Assembly: GCF_965227365.1 (NCBI RefSeq)
Contig: NZ_OZ245754.1
Coordinates: 558,001 to 622,000 of the forward strand
DNA from: Hwanghaeella sp965227365
Lineage (GTDB): Bacteria; Pseudomonadota; Alphaproteobacteria; UBA8366; Aestuariispiraceae
Reading direction: 5' to 3'
Length of the DNA stretch: 64,000 nt
The stretch's first letter is position 1, and the number at the start of each line of letters is the position of its first letter. The notes under the pieces were generated by a model. It worked only from the letters and a program-made list of their open reading frames with translations, searched no databases and was not told the origin of the DNA. A program made the translations under genes and the position numbers. Positions 1 through 8,726 of the stretch are shown here, in pieces.

Positions 1-1
1 G

Positions 2-703
2 CCGATGGTGGTGGCGGCGAACGGGTTCGACGTCTTCTCCCACGCGTTCGAAAGCCTGACGGCGCGCCCCTATACGCACCGGGAGGCACCGGCGGATCCC
101 TCCAAGCGGCCGCTCAGCCAGGGGGCGAACCCCTATAGCGATCTTGCCTGCCTGCAGGCGATCAAACTGGTGGGCGGCAATCTGGTCCAGGCGGTGAACG
201 ACCCGACAGACGAAAACTACGAGGCGCTGATGTTCGCCGGCATGCTGGCGGGCATTGGTTTCGGCAATGCGGGCTGCCATCTGCCGCACGGCATGTCCTA
301 TGCGGTGGCGGGGCTGGTGCGCGATTACACGGCGAAGGGATGGCCATCGAACCACCCGCTGGTGCCGCACGGCATTTCCGTCATCGTCAACGCGCCGGCC
401 GTTTTCCGTTTCACCGGCGATGCCTGCCCGGAACGCCACCTGCAGGGGGCGGAAGCCATGGGTGCGGATATCTCACAGGCCAAACCGGAAGCGGCGGGCA
501 GTCTGCTCGCCGACCGGATCATCGACATGATGAAGGCGACCGGCATCCCCAACGGCCTCAACGGCGTCGGCTATTCCGAGGAAGACCTGGACAAGCTGGT
601 CGACAAGGCCTGGCCGCAACAACGTCTGCTGGTCAACGCGCCCAAGAAGGTCAGCAAGGAAGACCTGCGCGGCATTTTCGTCGATGCGATGCGGTATTGG
701 TGA
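2..703 (+). CDS. Hydroxyacid-oxoacid transhydrogenase (iron-containing alcohol dehydrogenase family), C-terminal part
   Basis: The gene begins before the window; about 230 C-terminal residues are visible and end in TGA at 701-703. Iron-dependent (group III) alcohol dehydrogenases of the ADHFE1/HOT branch transfer a hydride between a hydroxyacid such as 4-hydroxybutyrate and an oxoacid such as 2-oxoglutarate, without free NAD. Seen here are the His of FDVFSHAFES and the paired His of CHLPHGMSYAVAG, which are the expected metal ligands, and the PHGISVIVNAPAVFRF block characteristic of the HOT branch rather than of short Fe-ADHs. The substrate is inferred from family only. It converges on the TauD-type gene with a one-base gap. 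Confidence 0.85.
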   Translation, partial: PMVVAANGFDVFSHAFESLTARPYTHREAPADPSKRPLSQGANPYSDLACLQAIKLVGGNLVQAVNDPTDENYEALMFAGMLAGIGFGNAGCHLPHGMSYAVAGLVRDYTAKGWPSNHPLVPHGISVIVNAPAVFRFTGDACPERHLQGAEAMGADISQAKPEAAGSLLADRIIDMMKATGIPNGLNGVGYSEEDLDKLVDKAWPQQRLLVNAPKKVSKEDLRGIFVDAMRYW

Positions 704-704
704 C

Positions 705-1559
705 TCAAGCCATGACCGGCGCTTCGCCTGCGAAGGTCGTGCGATAAAGCAGGCGGCGGTGGCCGTCATAGTCGTTGACCGCGAAATGCATGGTGGCGCG
801 GTTGTCCCAGATGACGAGATCGCCGGGGCGCCAGCGGTGGCGGCATTGGAATTCCGGCCGGGTCATATGGGCATAGAGCCGGGCCAGGATGGGGGCGCTT
901 TCCTCCTCGCTCATCCCCTCCAGACGTGTCGTATAGGTCGGATTCACGAAGAGCGCCGCCTTGCCGCTGATCGGATGGCGGCGCACGGCCGGCAGGGCGC
1001 GTTCCCTGTCCGCCTCCGGGTCGCCCCGGGTCATCTTCACCGACTTGCTGGTTGCGACTTTCGGGCGGTGCTTCACGCCATAGGGTTTTCCGGTCTGTAT
1101 GGCGTTGCGGCCGTCGACGACGGCGCGCAGGTCGTCAGGCAGGGTTTCCCAGGCCGTCACACCGTCCGCCCAGAGCGTATCGCCGCCGACCGGCGGCAGA
1201 TCCACCGCCTGCAGCAGCGAACCGCCCGGCGGTTTCTCCAGATAGGAAAAGTCGGAATGCCAATTGCCGCCGAAGACGTGGATGTTGCGTTCCTCGGCCT
1301 CTTTCAGCACCGCGATCACGTCCGGGTCTTTCGGCAACGGCGCGACATAGGGAAGGCGCATCAGGGGGCCGAAAACCTCGGTCGCGCGTTTCAGGGCCGG
1401 AATGTCCAGGTTCTGTTCCGGCAGCACCAGCACCAGTCGATCGGCGAGGCGCTGGCGCAGATCCTCCGCAAGCGCCGGGGAGATCGGCTGTTTCAAATCG
1501 AGTCCCGTCAAACACGAGCCGAGCCGCGGCGTGATCGGTTCCTGAACAAGCCCTGTCAT
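705..1559 (-). CDS. TauD/TfdA-family 2-oxoglutarate- and Fe(II)-dependent dioxygenase
   Basis: This 284-residue protein belongs to the taurine/2,4-D dioxygenase family, which couples decarboxylation of 2-oxoglutarate to hydroxylation of a small acid. The facial triad is present: His101 and Asp103 in NWHSDFSYLE and His258 in WDNRATMHFAVNDY, with Arg269 placed to bind the 2-oxoglutarate carboxylate. I chose the ATG at 1557-1559 because AAGGA sits just upstream and because a longer start would run into the preceding reductase gene, whose stop is at 1570. It lies 10 bp downstream of that gene and is probably co-transcribed with it. The substrate (taurine, another sulfonate or an aryloxy acid) cannot be decided from sequence. 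Confidence 0.85.
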   Translation of the reverse strand: MTGLVQEPITPRLGSCLTGLDLKQPISPALAEDLRQRLADRLVLVLPEQNLDIPALKRATEVFGPLMRLPYVAPLPKDPDVIAVLKEAEERNIHVFGGNWHSDFSYLEKPPGGSLLQAVDLPPVGGDTLWADGVTAWETLPDDLRAVVDGRNAIQTGKPYGVKHRPKVATSKSVKMTRGDPEADRERALPAVRRHPISGKAALFVNPTYTTRLEGMSEEESAPILARLYAHMTRPEFQCRHRWRPGDLVIWDNRATMHFAVNDYDGHRRLLYRTTFAGEAPVMA

Positions 1560-1569
1560 CGCGAAATCC

Positions 1570-2460
1570 TTACCAGGGCAATGGCCCATCGCCGTAGAGT
1601 TTGTAGATTGCGGTGACGTCTTCATCCGCGTGGCCGCGGGCGGTCATCATGCGGTGAAGCTGCGCCGCGGTCGCCGTCATCGGCATCGGCGTCCGCGTCG
1701 ATTGGGCCAGCGAGAGGACGGCGTCGAGATCCTTCTCGATCGTGCTGATTGCGCCGCCCGGCGGGAACTGGCCTTCCAGCATAACGTTGAACCATTCCTG
1801 CAGCAGGCGCGAATCCGCGCGCCCGCCCTGAAGGGCGGCGGGGATCCGTTCCGCTTCGATCCCGGCATTGGTGGCCAGTTTCGCGGCCTCGGCCAATACC
1901 GCCAGCAGATTGCCGACGAAAGTCTGATTGATCAGCTTGGTCGCCTGGCCGGCGCCGCTTGGGCCCATCAAGGTGAGGCGACCGGCCAGATTGTCCTCGA
2001 TCACGCCGCGCACTTTTTCGAAGTCCTGATCCGATCCGCCGGCCATGATGACCAGCGTGCCGGTCTCCGCACTGGGCGGGCCGCCGGAAACCGGAGCATC
2101 GATCATGCCCGTGCCATGGTCGGCCTGCAGAAGATGCGCGATCCGGCGGCTGGTTTCCGGGTCGGCGGTTGAGAAATCGACCAGCATCTTGCCGTCGGAC
2201 AGGCCGTCGATCATCCGGCCCTCACCGAACAGAAGGTCCTCCAGCGCGGCGGTGTTGAAGACGCAGGTGAAGATGATGTCGCAATCGCGGGCAAGCGCGG
2301 CAGGGCTGTCCGCCACGCTGGCGCCGGCCTCGACGAAGGCGGGCAGTCGGTCCTTGTTTCGGGCCCAGACGGTCAGCGGCAGCCCCTGTTTCAACAATCT
2401 GTGCGCCATGGCCCCGCCCATATGGCCGAGCCCGATGAATCCCATTCGTTTTGCGGTCAT
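1570..2460 (-). CDS. NAD(P)-dependent oxidoreductase, 3-hydroxyisobutyrate dehydrogenase / tartronate semialdehyde reductase family
   Basis: A 296-residue beta-hydroxyacid dehydrogenase. The N-terminus carries the Rossmann dinucleotide motif GFIGLGHMGG, the middle has the substrate-binding DAPVSGGPPSAETGTL block, and the catalytic lysine lies in GAGQATKLINQ. Family members interconvert 3-hydroxyisobutyrate or glycerate-type hydroxyacids and their semialdehydes. Upstream of the TauD-type dioxygenase on the same strand, it probably forms a small catabolic operon with it. The exact substrate is unknown. Confidence 0.88.
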   Translation of the reverse strand: MTAKRMGFIGLGHMGGAMAHRLLKQGLPLTVWARNKDRLPAFVEAGASVADSPAALARDCDIIFTCVFNTAALEDLLFGEGRMIDGLSDGKMLVDFSTADPETSRRIAHLLQADHGTGMIDAPVSGGPPSAETGTLVIMAGGSDQDFEKVRGVIEDNLAGRLTLMGPSGAGQATKLINQTFVGNLLAVLAEAAKLATNAGIEAERIPAALQGGRADSRLLQEWFNVMLEGQFPPGGAISTIEKDLDAVLSLAQSTRTPMPMTATAAQLHRMMTARGHADEDVTAIYKLYGDGPLPW

Positions 2461-2523
2461 TTGGAGGCCTCCCTGCTGTCACCCAATGGCTTCTTCGTTA
2501 AACCCTAGCGTCTACGGTGCGGC

Positions 2524-2568
2524 CGAAAAAGGAAAGGGCGGCTGCGCTGCCGCAACCGCCCTTCCGGG
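2524..2568 (-). terminator. Rho-independent terminator of the groESL operon
   Basis: On the minus strand, just past the groEL stop, AAGGGCGG and TGCG pair with CGCA and CCGCCCTTT around a GCAG loop, followed by a short T-run (CCTTTTTC). This is a strong GC stem plus U-tract in the right place and orientation for groEL. Confidence 0.8.
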
Positions 2569-2593
2569 AAACGCACTGATGAAAGCGCGATGC

Positions 2594-4231
2594 TTACATC
2601 ATGCCGCCCATGCCGCCCATGTCGGGCATCGCCGGCATGGCGGGCTTGTCTTCCGGCTTGTCCGCGACCATCGCTTCGGTCGTGATCAAGAGACCGGCGA
2701 CGGAAGCCGCATCCTGCAGCGCGGAGCGGACAACCTTGACCGGATCGATGATGCCGGCCTTGACCAGGTCGGTGTAGACACCGTTCTGAGCGTCGAAGCC
2801 GAAGTCCACGTCCTTGCTTTCCAGCAGCTTGCCGGCAACGACGGCACCGTCGGTACCCGCGTTTTCGGCGATCTGACGGACCGGCGCTTCCAGCGCGCGG
2901 CGGATGATGGAGATACCGACATTCTGGTCGGCGTTGGCGCCTTCCAGCTTGGCCAGCGCCTTGACCGCACCGATCAGGGCGGAACCGCCGCCGGCGACGA
3001 TGCCTTCTTCGACAGCAGCGCGCGTGGCGTGCATGGCGTCGTCAACGCGGTCCTTGCGTTCCTTCACTTCAACCTCGGTCGCACCGCCGACGCGGATCAC
3101 CGCAACACCGCCGGCGAGCTTCGCCAGACGTTCCTGCAGCTTTTCGCGGTCGTAATCGGAAGAGGTGGCTTCGACCTGACTGCGGATCTGTTCGCAGCGG
3201 GCTTCGATGTCCTTCTTCTTGCCGGCGCCGTCGACGATGGTGGTCTCATCCTTGGTGATATCGACCTTCTTGGCCGTACCCAGCATGTCCATCGTGACGT
3301 TTTCGAGCTTGATGCCCAGGTCTTCGCTGATGACCTGACCGTTGGTCAGGATCGCGATGTCTTCCAGCATGGCCTTGCGGCGATCGCCGAAGCCCGGGGC
3401 CTTGACGGCGGCCAGCTTCAGACCGCCACGCAGCTTGTTGACGACCAGGGTCGCCAGGGCTTCGCCTTCGACGTCTTCCGCGATGATCAGCAGCGGACGA
3501 CTGGACTGCACGACCTGTTCCAGGATCGGCAGCATGGCCTGCAGGTTGCTGAGCTTCTTCTCGTGTATCAGGATGTACGGGTTTTCCAGTTCCACCTTCA
3601 TCTTTTCACTGTTCGTGACGAAGTAGGGGGAGAGGTAACCGCGGTCGAACTGCATGCCTTCGACGACTTCCAGTTCGGTGTGCAGGGATTTGGCTTCCTC
3701 GACGGTGATGACACCTTCGTTGCCGACCTTCTGCATGGCTTCGGCGATCATTTCGCCGACTTCCTTGTCGCCGTTGGCGGAAATCGTGCCGACCTGAGCG
3801 ACTTCTTCGGAGGTCTTGATCTTCTTCGCACGCTTGCCGAGGTCCTTTACGACGGCTTCGACCGCCAGGTCGATACCGCGCTTCAGGTCCATCGGGTTCA
3901 TGCCGGCCGCAACCGCCTTGGCGCCTTCGCGAACGATCGCCTGGGCCAGGACCGTCGCGGTCGTGGTGCCGTCACCGGCGATGTCGTTGGTCTTGGACGC
4001 GACTTCGCGGACCATCTGGGCGCCCATGTTCTCGAACTTGTCCTTCAGTTCGATTTCCTTGGCGACGCTGACACCGTCCTTCGTGATGCGCGGGGCGCCG
4101 AAGGACTTGTCGATCACGACGTTGCGGCCTTTCGGGCCCAGGGTGACTTTCACTGCGTTCGCCAGGATGTCGACGCCTCTCAGCATCTTCGTGCGGGCGT
4201 CGGCCGAAAACTTTACGTCTTTAGCAGCCAT
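2594..4231 (-). CDS. groEL: Chaperonin GroEL (60 kDa)
   Basis: The 545-residue subunit of the ATP-driven folding chamber that works with GroES. It starts MAAKDVKFSADART, contains the ATP-binding GDGTTTATVLA block near residue 86, and ends with the Gly-Met tail GGMGGMM, giving the length and ends normal for bacterial GroEL. It follows groES by 77 bp on the minus strand. Regulation is probably by HrcA at the CIRCE element upstream of groES and by a heat-shock-type promoter. Codon use and GC match the neighbours. Confidence 0.99.
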   Translation of the reverse strand: MAAKDVKFSADARTKMLRGVDILANAVKVTLGPKGRNVVIDKSFGAPRITKDGVSVAKEIELKDKFENMGAQMVREVASKTNDIAGDGTTTATVLAQAIVREGAKAVAAGMNPMDLKRGIDLAVEAVVKDLGKRAKKIKTSEEVAQVGTISANGDKEVGEMIAEAMQKVGNEGVITVEEAKSLHTELEVVEGMQFDRGYLSPYFVTNSEKMKVELENPYILIHEKKLSNLQAMLPILEQVVQSSRPLLIIAEDVEGEALATLVVNKLRGGLKLAAVKAPGFGDRRKAMLEDIAILTNGQVISEDLGIKLENVTMDMLGTAKKVDITKDETTIVDGAGKKKDIEARCEQIRSQVEATSSDYDREKLQERLAKLAGGVAVIRVGGATEVEVKERKDRVDDAMHATRAAVEEGIVAGGGSALIGAVKALAKLEGANADQNVGISIIRRALEAPVRQIAENAGTDGAVVAGKLLESKDVDFGFDAQNGVYTDLVKAGIIDPVKVVRSALQDAASVAGLLITTEAMVADKPEDKPAMPAMPDMGGMGGMM

Positions 4232-4308
4232 TTCTGCTCTCTCCTCAAAAAATACGATTCTCTAAGTGATGGGCTGTGTTGCGGCCCATAGGCGAAATTG
4301 GGCGGCGC

Positions 4309-4623
4309 TTAGGCGGCCTTCTTCGCCTTCGCCGTCACTTCGAGAATGCCCATGATGTCGGACTCTTTCATGATCAGCAGGTCTTCACCGTCGATCTTCA
4401 CTTCGGTGCCGGACCATTTGCCGAACAGAACGATGTCGCCGGCCTGAACGTCGAGCGGGGTCACGTCGCCCTTCTCGTTCCGGCTACCGGAACCGACGGC
4501 GACGACTTCACCCTGCATGGGCTTTTCCTTTGCGGTGTCGGGAATGATGATTCCACCCGCCGTCTTCTCGTCCTCAGTGGTGCGACGAACCAGAACACGA
4601 TCGTGCAAAGGTCTGAATTTCAT
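4309..4623 (-). CDS. groES: Co-chaperonin GroES (10 kDa)
   Basis: This 104-residue protein forms the heptameric lid of the GroEL chamber. It has the N-terminal FRPLHDRVLVRR strand, the mobile loop EDEKTAGGIIIPDTAKEKP, and the GDIVLFGKWSGTEVK core. The start is the ATG at 4621-4623, preceded by GAGGAGG about eight bases upstream. A longer reading frame upstream would translate through the operator region and is rejected. First gene of the groES-groEL operon. Confidence 0.98.
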   Translation of the reverse strand: MKFRPLHDRVLVRRTTEDEKTAGGIIIPDTAKEKPMQGEVVAVGSGSRNEKGDVTPLDVQAGDIVLFGKWSGTEVKIDGEDLLIMKESDIMGILEVTAKAKKAA

Positions 4624-4680
4624 TGAAATCCTCCTCAGTGAGACACTCATTGGTCTGTAAAATAGGAACTCGAGCTGCTG

Positions 4681-4707
4681 TTGGCACTCTCTTACGACGA
4701 GTGCCAA
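4681..4707 (-). promoter_or_regulatory. CIRCE operator (HrcA binding site) upstream of groES
   Basis: A perfect inverted repeat, TTGGCACTC, nine bases, GAGTGCCAA, lies 58-84 bp upstream of the groES start codon. It matches the consensus TTAGCACTC-N9-GAGTGCTAA with one compensated change in each arm. CIRCE is bound by the HrcA repressor; hrcA itself is not in the window. Confidence 0.95.
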
Positions 4708-4723
4708 TAACACTCGGTGCTGG

Positions 4724-4752
4724 ATTTAGGTAAAGCGTGAAGCTTGTTCAAG
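4724..4752 (-). promoter_or_regulatory. Candidate RpoH-type promoter of groESL
   Basis: On the minus strand CTTGAA (4752-4747) and CCTAAAT (4730-4724) are separated by 16 bases, resembling the -35 and -10 of alphaproteobacterial sigma-32 promoters. Transcription would start around 4715, just before CIRCE, so the operator would lie in the early transcribed region as is usual. Matched by eye only. Confidence 0.45.
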
Positions 4753-4880
4753 AGGAAAAAACGGCGTCGCACGACGAAAAATGCGGGCCTTGCCCCGGTT
4801 TGGCCGAAACGGCCGATTTGAAGCGGTCCAACCGGCGCAGCAGCTTGACCTGCAAGGGGGGCGGACCTCACATAAGGGGC

Positions 4881-5393
4881 GTGACTGCGAGGGACAAGAT
4901 CAAATTGCTTCAGGTTTCGATTCCAGACGACGACGATGCGCTCGACCTGTATTCCGAAAAGCTGATCGAGCTGTGTGCGGATGTTTCCGCGCCAAGGCGG
5001 CTGGATCATCCTGACGGGTCGGCGCATCTGCGCAGCCGGTTATGCGGCAGCACCGTGACCATTGACGTCAAATTGGATGAAGACAGCCGGGTCGCCGATC
5101 TCGGCTTCGATGTGAAAGCCTGTTCGCTCGGCTCTGCCGCGACGGCCATCCTCGCCCGGCACGCCGTCGGGGCGTCGGCGGAGGCGTTGACCCAGGTCCG
5201 CGATGCGGTTCGGTCGATGCTCTCCGGCGCGGAAACCATCGACCTGCCCGACGGGTGGGACGAAATCGCCGTCCTCGCCCCGGCCCGTGATGTCCGGGCG
5301 CGTCATTCGGCCATCATGATCGTCTTCGATGCGGCGACGAAGGCTGCGGCGGAAGCGAAAGTCTATCGTGCTGCTAATCCCACGAGGGATTGA
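4881..5393 (+). CDS. IscU/NifU-like iron-sulfur cluster assembly scaffold protein (divergent)
   Basis: A 170-residue protein of the IscU/NifU-N fold, which holds a nascent Fe-S cluster on three cysteines in the classical members. Two of the positions are visible: Cys in SRLCGSTVTID and Cys in VKACSLGSAATAILARH. The Asp that usually follows the first CG is Ser, and the usual third Cys near the end is replaced by His in RARHSAIMIVF. I chose the GTG at 4881, preceded by AAGGGG, because the upstream in-frame ATG (4737) would add 48 residues without family likeness and overlap the groES promoter. Role in Fe-S assembly is inferred from fold, not proven by ligands. Confidence 0.75.
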   Translation: MTARDKIKLLQVSIPDDDDALDLYSEKLIELCADVSAPRRLDHPDGSAHLRSRLCGSTVTIDVKLDEDSRVADLGFDVKACSLGSAATAILARHAVGASAEALTQVRDAVRSMLSGAETIDLPDGWDEIAVLAPARDVRARHSAIMIVFDAATKAAAEAKVYRAANPTRD

Positions 5394-5490
5394 CCCACCG
5401 GTTCCGTCAAGCTCTTTGATTAAGATCTGAGGTTGTTAGTTTCCGAGTAACTTTACGCATCGTCTAGAGGAAGAAATCGAGCGCTTTCTC

Positions 5491-6663
5491 TTAAGAACTT
5501 TTCGAGACGACCTGCGCGGCATTCTGAATAGAATTGGCAACCTTAGCATAGTCATCGATTGAACCTTCTCGATTTCCTTCCAGGAATCCCGTGCTCGCTT
5601 GCCCAAAAATAGTCTGCGATGTTTGGAGAATTACAGCGTCGCGGACATCGTTTGAGTTGGTAGCCTCAATAAACGCTTCGAAAGAACGAAGTGCATCAGC
5701 CTTGTGCTGATTTAGAGTTTTTTGATGCATTGCAACGCGGTACTGTCTTGCGCTCCACCACACTGCAGATACAAGCAGGATCGTTATTAGAAGGCGTGAG
5801 GAGAAGTATTGAACAAGGGGGCCTACACCTTCCAACTGAGGAATGCTCTTTACCAAGCCGAGATAAGCCCAAGCGCCCGTACCCACCAAGAGTGCTGAGG
5901 CCACAAACAACCATGCTTTTGCACCCGTGCCCCAGTTATCAGCAGCCTCGCTAAACGAATGTGTATAAGGTGCGATCGCTTTTTCCGCGGCAATTTTTCG
6001 AGCCTGATTTAAGGCCTGCTCTGTTTCAAGTCGCGCCCCTGCTGCATCGTCGTTTACTTGTTTGATAATTTTTTGTGACATTGCTGCAGCTTCGCTGAGA
6101 ATGTTTTCTGATCTTGCCTGAGCATCCACGAGGACTTTATTAGCTTTTTTCAGGGTTTCTTGGAGGTCGTGGATCCTCGCATCTTCATGTTTCTTAAGGT
6201 TCTTTTCTTGGTTCTCCCTTGCCCGAAGATTTGTTTCCAAATCCGCTAGCCGCCGCTCAAGATCTTCTGTGTAGTGGTCTTTGAGACCTTCAAAGGAGTG
6301 CAGGAAAGGTAACCATGCAGCTGTTGGTTCGGATAGCTGGTCCTTGTATGCCCGTATCTGTACTCCTATCTGCTGCCGTTTTTTCTCCGCGTTTTGTTCA
6401 ATTGAAAAATGTTGTATTGCATCTAATGCATTGCCGAAGCTTTCGATTTGACCTTTCACGAGGTTGAGGATTTTGTCGGGGACGATTGAGACATCGGAAT
6501 GCAGCCACAGCTGTATGAACTTGCGTGTCTCGAGAATGTCTTTTTCACAATCTTTGAAGTTTATAGCGCCCCAGTCAGGATTGCTAACCATCTGCTCAAC
6601 TTCAAAACTCAGTACTCTTTTGCACTCTGCGTGAAGCGCTGAAATTTGGTTTTGTGTGGCCAT
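5491..6663 (-). CDS. Unrecognised coiled-coil protein with two C-terminal membrane helices
   Basis: I do not recognise this 390-residue protein. Residues about 127-230 form a long charged, heptad-like coiled coil. Two hydrophobic helices follow at about 249-271 and 288-305. The cytosolic tail contains HKADALRSFEAFIEA and AVILQTSQTIFGQASTGFL, a pattern that looks conserved rather than random. There is no signal peptide. Base composition is visibly more AT-rich than the flanking groESL and Na/Pi genes, and the gene stands alone in a 1.6-kb patch, which suggests acquisition by transfer. A membrane-anchored sensor or accessory role is possible but not shown. Confidence 0.7.
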   Translation of the reverse strand: MATQNQISALHAECKRVLSFEVEQMVSNPDWGAINFKDCEKDILETRKFIQLWLHSDVSIVPDKILNLVKGQIESFGNALDAIQHFSIEQNAEKKRQQIGVQIRAYKDQLSEPTAAWLPFLHSFEGLKDHYTEDLERRLADLETNLRARENQEKNLKKHEDARIHDLQETLKKANKVLVDAQARSENILSEAAAMSQKIIKQVNDDAAGARLETEQALNQARKIAAEKAIAPYTHSFSEAADNWGTGAKAWLFVASALLVGTGAWAYLGLVKSIPQLEGVGPLVQYFSSRLLITILLVSAVWWSARQYRVAMHQKTLNQHKADALRSFEAFIEATNSNDVRDAVILQTSQTIFGQASTGFLEGNREGSIDDYAKVANSIQNAAQVVSKSS

Positions 6664-7031
6664 GATATTGCACCAATTGCATTCAAGAACGACTCACCGC
6701 TTTGAAGGGGGGGCGTGCACAAGAAATAGTAGTTGAAAGTGTGGCTTTTGCTAGAGCGTAACGCAAGGCTTCCAACAAAGCAGTGAGTGATCCCCAGAAA
6801 TTTTTCGGTCAATCAGCTGAAATCAGGAAACAATGTATTTTGAAGTGACTGAATGTAGTTCTCAAATACGAAACGCAGCAAGGATGCTCCCTGCAACATA
6901 GTGTCCGACGTGCACGCTATTACGTTGAACGAGTTTGTCTGGGAGGGTTGCATTGCCTCTGGCCTTTTGAGGAAAGCAATGCATCGCTGGCCAAGCACCA
7001 AGCGAGTGAGGTTGATGCATACCAAGGACGC
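6664..7031. other. AT-rich intergenic patch without a convincing gene
   Basis: About 370 bp between the coiled-coil gene and the Na/Pi cotransporter gene. Short open frames of 67-80 codons exist on both strands, but none has a good ribosome-binding site or a recognisable domain. Composition matches the coiled-coil gene, so it is probably the other part of the same inserted segment and should hold that gene's promoter. I found no repeat joining it to the other edge near 5400-5490. Confidence 0.5.
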
Positions 7032-8726
7032 CTATTCGGGGGTTGGCCGGAGCGGTATCACTTGTTCCCGCGCCTCGTCCCTTTCACTTTTGTCAACCAA
7101 GCGGCTTTCCGCCAACTCACCGGCCTGTTCCAGAATTGGATAGGCGACCGATGTCAGGTGGCTGTTGATCCGTTTCAGATCCCGCAACACGTCGAGGTGA
7201 AGGGAACTGGAGGCGATGCTCTCCGGCCGCCCCTCGCTGATGCGGGCGAAATGGTTGTCGGTATAGCGTTTCTCGACATGACGGATCTCGGCCTTTTCAC
7301 GGATCAATTGCCGGGCGAGATTCAGATCTCCGGACATGAAAACCGACATGGCCAAGTCGAGGTTGGCAATGATGCGTTGATGAAACTCGGCGATCTCTCG
7401 CGCCCCGTCGTTTGAGAACATCGTCTGGCCTTTGATCTTCTTTGCGGCCAGTTCCATCAGGTTCTTGTCGATGATATCGCCGATATGTTCCAGATTGGTC
7501 GTGAAACTGAGGATCTCGACGCAGCGCTTGCTTTCCGGACGGTCCATTTCCTGCTGGGAAAGACTCGTCAGGTACAGCTTGATCGCTTCGTGCAACCGGT
7601 CGATCAGGTCATCGGACCGCTCGACATGTTTCCGCAACGTGTCGTCATTGCTGTTGATGACTTTAAGCGTCGAGGCCAGCATTTCCCGTACCTCATCGCC
7701 CATGCGCAAAGTTTCCCTGGCCGCGCAGCTCAACGCGACGGCCGGGGATTCCAGTGCGCCGGAATCCAGGTATTTCGGGGATTGCAGATCGTCGGTATCT
7801 TCCCGTTCCGGCACCAGGCGCCGCACCAGCCGTTCGACAAGCGACAGAAGCGGCAGGAAGGCCACCGCGAGGGCCAGATTGAACAGCAGATGGAAATTGG
7901 CGACCGCGCGGACGTGATCACCGCCCAGCATCGCCACATAGGGCATGGCATAGGGGATCAACGGCAAGGCAACAAGTACGCCTGACGCCCTCATGACAAG
8001 GTTGCCGGTGGTTACGCGGCGGCTGGCAGCGGGGCTATTCAAAGTCATTGCAACGGCGGTGATCGCGCCGCCGAGATTGGCGCCCAGAACCATGACGAAC
8101 GCGGCTTGCGTGCTGATGACCTGCGAGGCGGCGAAAGAGGCGATCAAAAGGACGATCGCGACGCTCGAATGCGAAAACCAGGTCAGGGCGGCGACGATGA
8201 GGATCGCCAGCAGCGGCTCGTTGCTCAGCGGTTGCAGCAGGAGTGAGACAGTCTCGGTCTCCCGCAGCGGCGCGGACGAAATGACGATTTGCTTCAACGC
8301 AAGGAGGACGAGGCCGAAGCCGAGGGCTATCCGACCCAGATTCCGGTGCCGCGCTTTCTCGCTCGCCAGGAAGGTGAACACGCCGAGCGCCAGGAAAAGA
8401 GGAGAGATCCACTTGATGTCGAAGGACAGTAGTTGAACGACGATCGTGGTGCCGACATCCGCGCCAAGCACAATGGCGAGGGCCGCGACGCCGACGATAA
8501 GTCCCTGGCCGGCAAAGGAGGAGACGATCATGGCGGTGGCGGTGGAGCTTTGAACCGCCGCCGCCGCGGCCAGGCCGGTCAGGAAGCCGGTAAGCCGATT
8601 TCTTGCCGACAATGCCAGAACGCGGCGCAACTCAGCCCCGAAGGACCGCGTAACGCCCGTCCGCATCATGCGGATTCCCCATAGAAGCAGCGCAACGCTG
8701 CCGACAATATTGATAACCGTTTCCAT
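7032..8726 (-). CDS. Na/Pi cotransporter family protein with PhoU-like C-terminal domain
   Basis: A 564-residue PNaS-type protein. The N-terminal half has about nine hydrophobic helices containing the two inverted family repeats, seen as QSSTATAMIVSSFAGQG and SHSSVAIVLLIASFAAS. The C-terminal 200 residues form a soluble helical PhoU-like domain. Such proteins are thought to export or import phosphate coupled to sodium. I chose the ATG at 8724-8726 (METVINIVGSVALLLWG) over a TTG 33 bases upstream because the hydrophobic segment starts directly there. It is a monocistronic minus-strand gene between two AT-rich foreign-looking segments. Confidence 0.88.
   Translation of the reverse strand: METVINIVGSVALLLWGIRMMRTGVTRSFGAELRRVLALSARNRLTGFLTGLAAAAAVQSSTATAMIVSSFAGQGLIVGVAALAIVLGADVGTTIVVQLLSFDIKWISPLFLALGVFTFLASEKARHRNLGRIALGFGLVLLALKQIVISSAPLRETETVSLLLQPLSNEPLLAILIVAALTWFSHSSVAIVLLIASFAASQVISTQAAFVMVLGANLGGAITAVAMTLNSPAASRRVTTGNLVMRASGVLVALPLIPYAMPYVAMLGGDHVRAVANFHLLFNLALAVAFLPLLSLVERLVRRLVPEREDTDDLQSPKYLDSGALESPAVALSCAARETLRMGDEVREMLASTLKVINSNDDTLRKHVERSDDLIDRLHEAIKLYLTSLSQQEMDRPESKRCVEILSFTTNLEHIGDIIDKNLMELAAKKIKGQTMFSNDGAREIAEFHQRIIANLDLAMSVFMSGDLNLARQLIREKAEIRHVEKRYTDNHFARISEGRPESIASSSLHLDVLRDLKRINSHLTSVAYPILEQAGELAESRLVDKSERDEAREQVIPLRPTPE

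Noticed and set aside
2045..4291. A 748-codon open frame on the plus strand over groEL and its neighbours
   Set aside because: It is antisense to groEL and groES, which have clear family matches; long opposite-strand frames are common in GC-rich coding DNA.
4737..4880. N-terminal extension of the IscU-like gene from the ATG at 4737
   Set aside because: It adds 48 residues without family likeness and overlaps the groES promoter; the GTG at 4881 has a better ribosome-binding site.
6609..7143. Short frames of 67-80 codons in the AT-rich patch
   Set aside because: They have no ribosome-binding site or domain, and they overlap the true genes at both ends.
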